Positions 13,986 to 16,127 of a stretch of 16,127 nt of DNA are shown piece by piece (positions within the stretch are counted from its first letter, which is position 1; every line of letters begins with the position of its first letter). The notes beneath the pieces are model-generated. The model did no database searches. It saw only the letters and a list, made by a program, of their open reading frames with translations, and was not told where the DNA came from. The DNA comes from Lautropia sp. SCN 70-15 (GTDB lineage: Bacteria > Pseudomonadota > Gammaproteobacteria > Burkholderiales > Burkholderiaceae_E), in NCBI GenBank assembly GCA_001724315.1, contig MEEC01000100.1, forward strand, positions 1 through 16,127, written 5' to 3'. The position numbers were made by a program, and so were the translations under genes.

Positions 13986-15194
13986 TTGTCTGATTCCCCT
14001 TTCCTGCTGGACTCCCTGCTTCAATTCCTCGACCGGGGCCTCGTCGACGCCACCGGGTGGCAGATCGTGCTGTACACGCTGGCCGCCACGCACGTCACGA
14101 TCGCCGGCGTCACGATCTACCTGCATCGCTGCCAGGCCCACCGGGCGCTGGACCTGCACCCGGCGGTCGCGCACTTCTTCCGTTTCTGGCTCTGGTTGAC
14201 CACCGGCATGGTCACCAGGGAGTGGGCGGCCATCCATCGCAAGCACCACGCGCGCTGCGAGACCAACGACGATCCGCACAGCCCGGTTCGCTGGGGCCTT
14301 GGCAAGGTCCTGCTCGAAGGGGCCGAGCTCTATCGGGCCGAGGCGCGGAACCTGGAGACCCTGCAGAAGTTCGGCCACGGCATGCCGGACGACTGGATCG
14401 AGCGCAATCTCTACTCGAAGCATCCGGTGCTGGGCGTGTCGCTGCTGCTGGTGGGCACGGTGGCCGCGTTCGGCGTCATCGGCCTGGCGGTGTGGGCGGT
14501 GCAGATGCTGTGGATCCCGGTGTGGGCCGCCGGCGTCATCAACGGCCTGGGCCACGCCAAGGGCTATCGCAACTTCGACTGCCCCGACGCGAGCACGAAC
14601 ATCCTTCCCTGGGGCATCCTGATCGGCGGCGAGGAACTCCACAACAACCACCACACCTTCGCCAGCTCCGCCAAGCTGTCGGTGAAGTGGTACGAGTTCG
14701 ACATCGGCTGGATGTACATCCGGATCCTGTCGATGCTGGGGCTGGCCACCGTGCGCCGCACCGTGCCGAAGCCGAAGTTCGCCCAGGCCAGGCAGGTCAT
14801 CGACCTGGAGACCGTCCAGGCGGTCATCGCCCACCGCTACGACGTGATGGCGCATTACGCGCGCACGCTGCGGCAGGCCTGCGCCGACGAGGCCAAGCGC
14901 CTCGCGCAGCGTCCCGAGGGCAAGCTGGTGGCCTCGGCGCGGCGCTGGCTGCATCTCGACGCCGCCCGCTGGAGCGAGCAGCACCAGGCGCGGGTCGCCG
15001 AGATCTTCGCGGCCAGCGAGCGGTTGCACAAGCTGGTCGAGATGCGCCGCGAGCTGGCCAAGGTCTGGGAGCGTTCCAACCTGAGCCGCGAGCAGCTGGT
15101 GGCCCACCTGCAGCAGTGGTGCCAGCGCGCCGAGGCGAGCGGCATCCGCTCGCTGCAGGAACTGTCGGTCCGGGTGAGGTCCTACGCAGGCTGA
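13986..15194 (+). CDS. Fatty acyl (acyl-CoA/acyl-lipid) desaturase with a C-terminal extension
   Basis: This is a membrane-bound di-iron desaturase that introduces a double bond into fatty acyl chains, probably at delta-9, thereby tuning membrane fluidity. The three histidine boxes are clear: HRCQAH (47-52), HRKHH (84-88) and HNNHH (219-223), plus the extra histidine of INGLGHAKGYRNF (185-197). Hydrophobic segments lie at about 25-45, 62-76 and 149-184. Residues from about 265 to 402 form a charged helical extension not needed for the catalytic core. The start is a TTG with a good ribosome-binding site; residues from the TTG on (FLLDSLLQFLDRGL) look like normal protein. It has its own candidate promoter, so it may be regulated apart from purN. 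It converges on the ligase gene with a 34-bp gap. Confidence 0.92.
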   Translation: MSDSPFLLDSLLQFLDRGLVDATGWQIVLYTLAATHVTIAGVTIYLHRCQAHRALDLHPAVAHFFRFWLWLTTGMVTREWAAIHRKHHARCETNDDPHSPVRWGLGKVLLEGAELYRAEARNLETLQKFGHGMPDDWIERNLYSKHPVLGVSLLLVGTVAAFGVIGLAVWAVQMLWIPVWAAGVINGLGHAKGYRNFDCPDASTNILPWGILIGGEELHNNHHTFASSAKLSVKWYEFDIGWMYIRILSMLGLATVRRTVPKPKFAQARQVIDLETVQAVIAHRYDVMAHYARTLRQACADEAKRLAQRPEGKLVASARRWLHLDAARWSEQHQARVAEIFAASERLHKLVEMRRELAKVWERSNLSREQLVAHLQQWCQRAEASGIRSLQELSVRVRSYAG

Positions 15195-15228
15195 GGTCCG
15201 ACGCCGGCTGAGCCCGCCCCTTCGTCGT

Positions 15229-16127
15229 TCAGGCGTTTTCGTCTTTCGCCGCCTTGCGGATCGCATCCACCGCCTCGGGATTCATCAAGGTCGAGATGTC
15301 GCCGGGATCCTCGTCGAGCAAGGCCGCCCTGACGACCCTTCGCATCGTCTTCATGTTGCGGGTGCGGGGCAGGTCCGATGCGAACACGATCCGCTTCGGC
15401 CTGAACGAGCCGCCCAGCCCGTCCACCACTGCGTTCGAGAGCGCCGCGCGCAGGCTGGCGTCGGCGCGGCCCTCCTCCAACGGGATCACCACGCAGACCA
15501 GCGCCGCGCCCTTGACCGGGTCGGGAATGGCGACCGCGGCGGCGTCGGCGACCTTCTGAGTTGCCAGCAGCAGCGCCTCGATCTCGGCAGGGCCCGTGCG
15601 CTTTCCGGCGATCTTGATCGTGTCGTCGGAGCGGCCATGTATGAACCAGGAGCCGTCTTCGTCGCGCGAGGCCCAGTCGCCGTGGACCCACATGTCGGGA
15701 ATTCTCCGCCAGTAGCTGTCCAGGTAGCGCTCGGGGTCGCGCCAGAGCCCGCGCGTGGTGCCGATGCTGGCCTGGCGCATGACGAGCTCGCCGACCTTGC
15801 CGGGCGGGAGGCTGTTGCCTTGCTCGTCGACGATGTCCGCGCCCGTCCCGGGGATGGGGCCCGAGAAGCTGGCGGGCTTGATCGGGTAGAGCACGTTGGT
15901 CGCGAGCAGCCCGCCGACTTCGGTGCCGCCGGAGTAGTTCATCAGCGGCGCTCGGCCAGCAAGGACCTTCTGGAACACCCAGGTCCACGAGTCCGGGTCC
16001 CAGGGCTCGCCCGTCGAGGCCGCAACCCGCAGGTTCGACAGGTCGTGCTGCCTGCAGGGCTCGCCGCCGTGGCGCATCATCATTCTCGCCACCGTCGGGC
16101 CGATGCCGAGGAAGCTCACCCGGTGCC
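15229..16127 (-). CDS. AMP-forming acyl/acetyl-CoA synthetase, N-terminus beyond the window
   Basis: This is the last 299 residues of an ANL-superfamily adenylate-forming enzyme, which activates a carboxylic acid as acyl-AMP and transfers it to coenzyme A. The frame is open to the window edge; the in-frame GTG near 16119 is internal, not the start. Visible core motifs are MNYSGGTEVGG (A5 type), YLDSYWRRIPDMWVHGDWA (A7), GRSDDTIKIAGKRTGPAEIE (A8, with the hinge region) and LPRTRNMKTMRR (A10), whose lysine is the adenylation lysine. The form of A8 and A10 is closest to acetyl/propionyl-CoA synthetase relatives, but TRNMK differs from the usual TRSGK, so the substrate is left open. There is no linked pathway gene in the window. 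Confidence 0.92.
   Translation of the reverse strand, partial: HRVSFLGIGPTVARMMMRHGGEPCRQHDLSNLRVAASTGEPWDPDSWTWVFQKVLAGRAPLMNYSGGTEVGGLLATNVLYPIKPASFSGPIPGTGADIVDEQGNSLPPGKVGELVMRQASIGTTRGLWRDPERYLDSYWRRIPDMWVHGDWASRDEDGSWFIHGRSDDTIKIAGKRTGPAEIEALLLATQKVADAAAVAIPDPVKGAALVCVVIPLEEGRADASLRAALSNAVVDGLGGSFRPKRIVFASDLPRTRNMKTMRRVVRAALLDEDPGDISTLMNPEAVDAIRKAAKDENA

Noticed and set aside
13611..15266. A 551-codon reverse-strand frame opposite the desaturase
   Set aside because: The sense strand has all three histidine boxes; the antisense product is His/Arg/Gln-rich and featureless.

Overview
The window is GC-rich bacterial chromosome. Its genes read like a betaproteobacterium of the order Burkholderiales. 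This rests on recalled family-level similarity of IleRS, RibF, CoaBC and the desaturase, and on the gene order ribF-ileS-lspA ... coaBC-dut beside divergent purN; it is an inference, not a database match. I see no tRNA, rRNA, CRISPR array, insertion sequence, integrase or phage gene. The GC content opens very long false reading frames opposite the real genes; these were left out.

Layout. (1) 1-3289, minus strand: coaBC, a small membrane protein, dut, a nickel/cobalt (NiCoT) transporter and a flavodoxin-like protein cut by the window edge. The genes are tightly packed and probably one operon. (2) 3290-7314: a 4-kb block with an FAD-dependent aromatic-ring-type monooxygenase translationally coupled to a DUF2783 protein (plus), a BASS-type transporter (minus) and an EamA/DMT transporter (plus). 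This block sits where I would expect lspA to run directly into coaBC. (3) 7327-11688, minus: ribF, ileS, lspA, which make FMN/FAD, charge tRNA-Ile and mature lipoproteins. (4) 11788-15194, plus: purN, an RsmB/NOP RNA methyltransferase and a three-histidine-box fatty acyl desaturase. (5) 15229 to the end, minus: the C-terminal part of an acyl/acetyl-CoA synthetase.

Most genes are housekeeping: coenzyme A and flavin cofactors, nucleotide hygiene, purine synthesis, translation and membrane lipids. The accessory parts are the oxidoreductase/transporter block and the metal transporter.

The points most worth a second look are these. ribF is frameshifted at a (CG)6 tract. The RsmB-like gene has a probable frame break near its N-terminus. 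The monooxygenase lacks about 15 residues of its FAD-binding Rossmann fold, in frame. coaBC and purN each have an extended -10 element ending exactly 6 nt before the ATG with no ribosome-binding site, which predicts leaderless mRNAs. No clearly new multi-gene system is visible.
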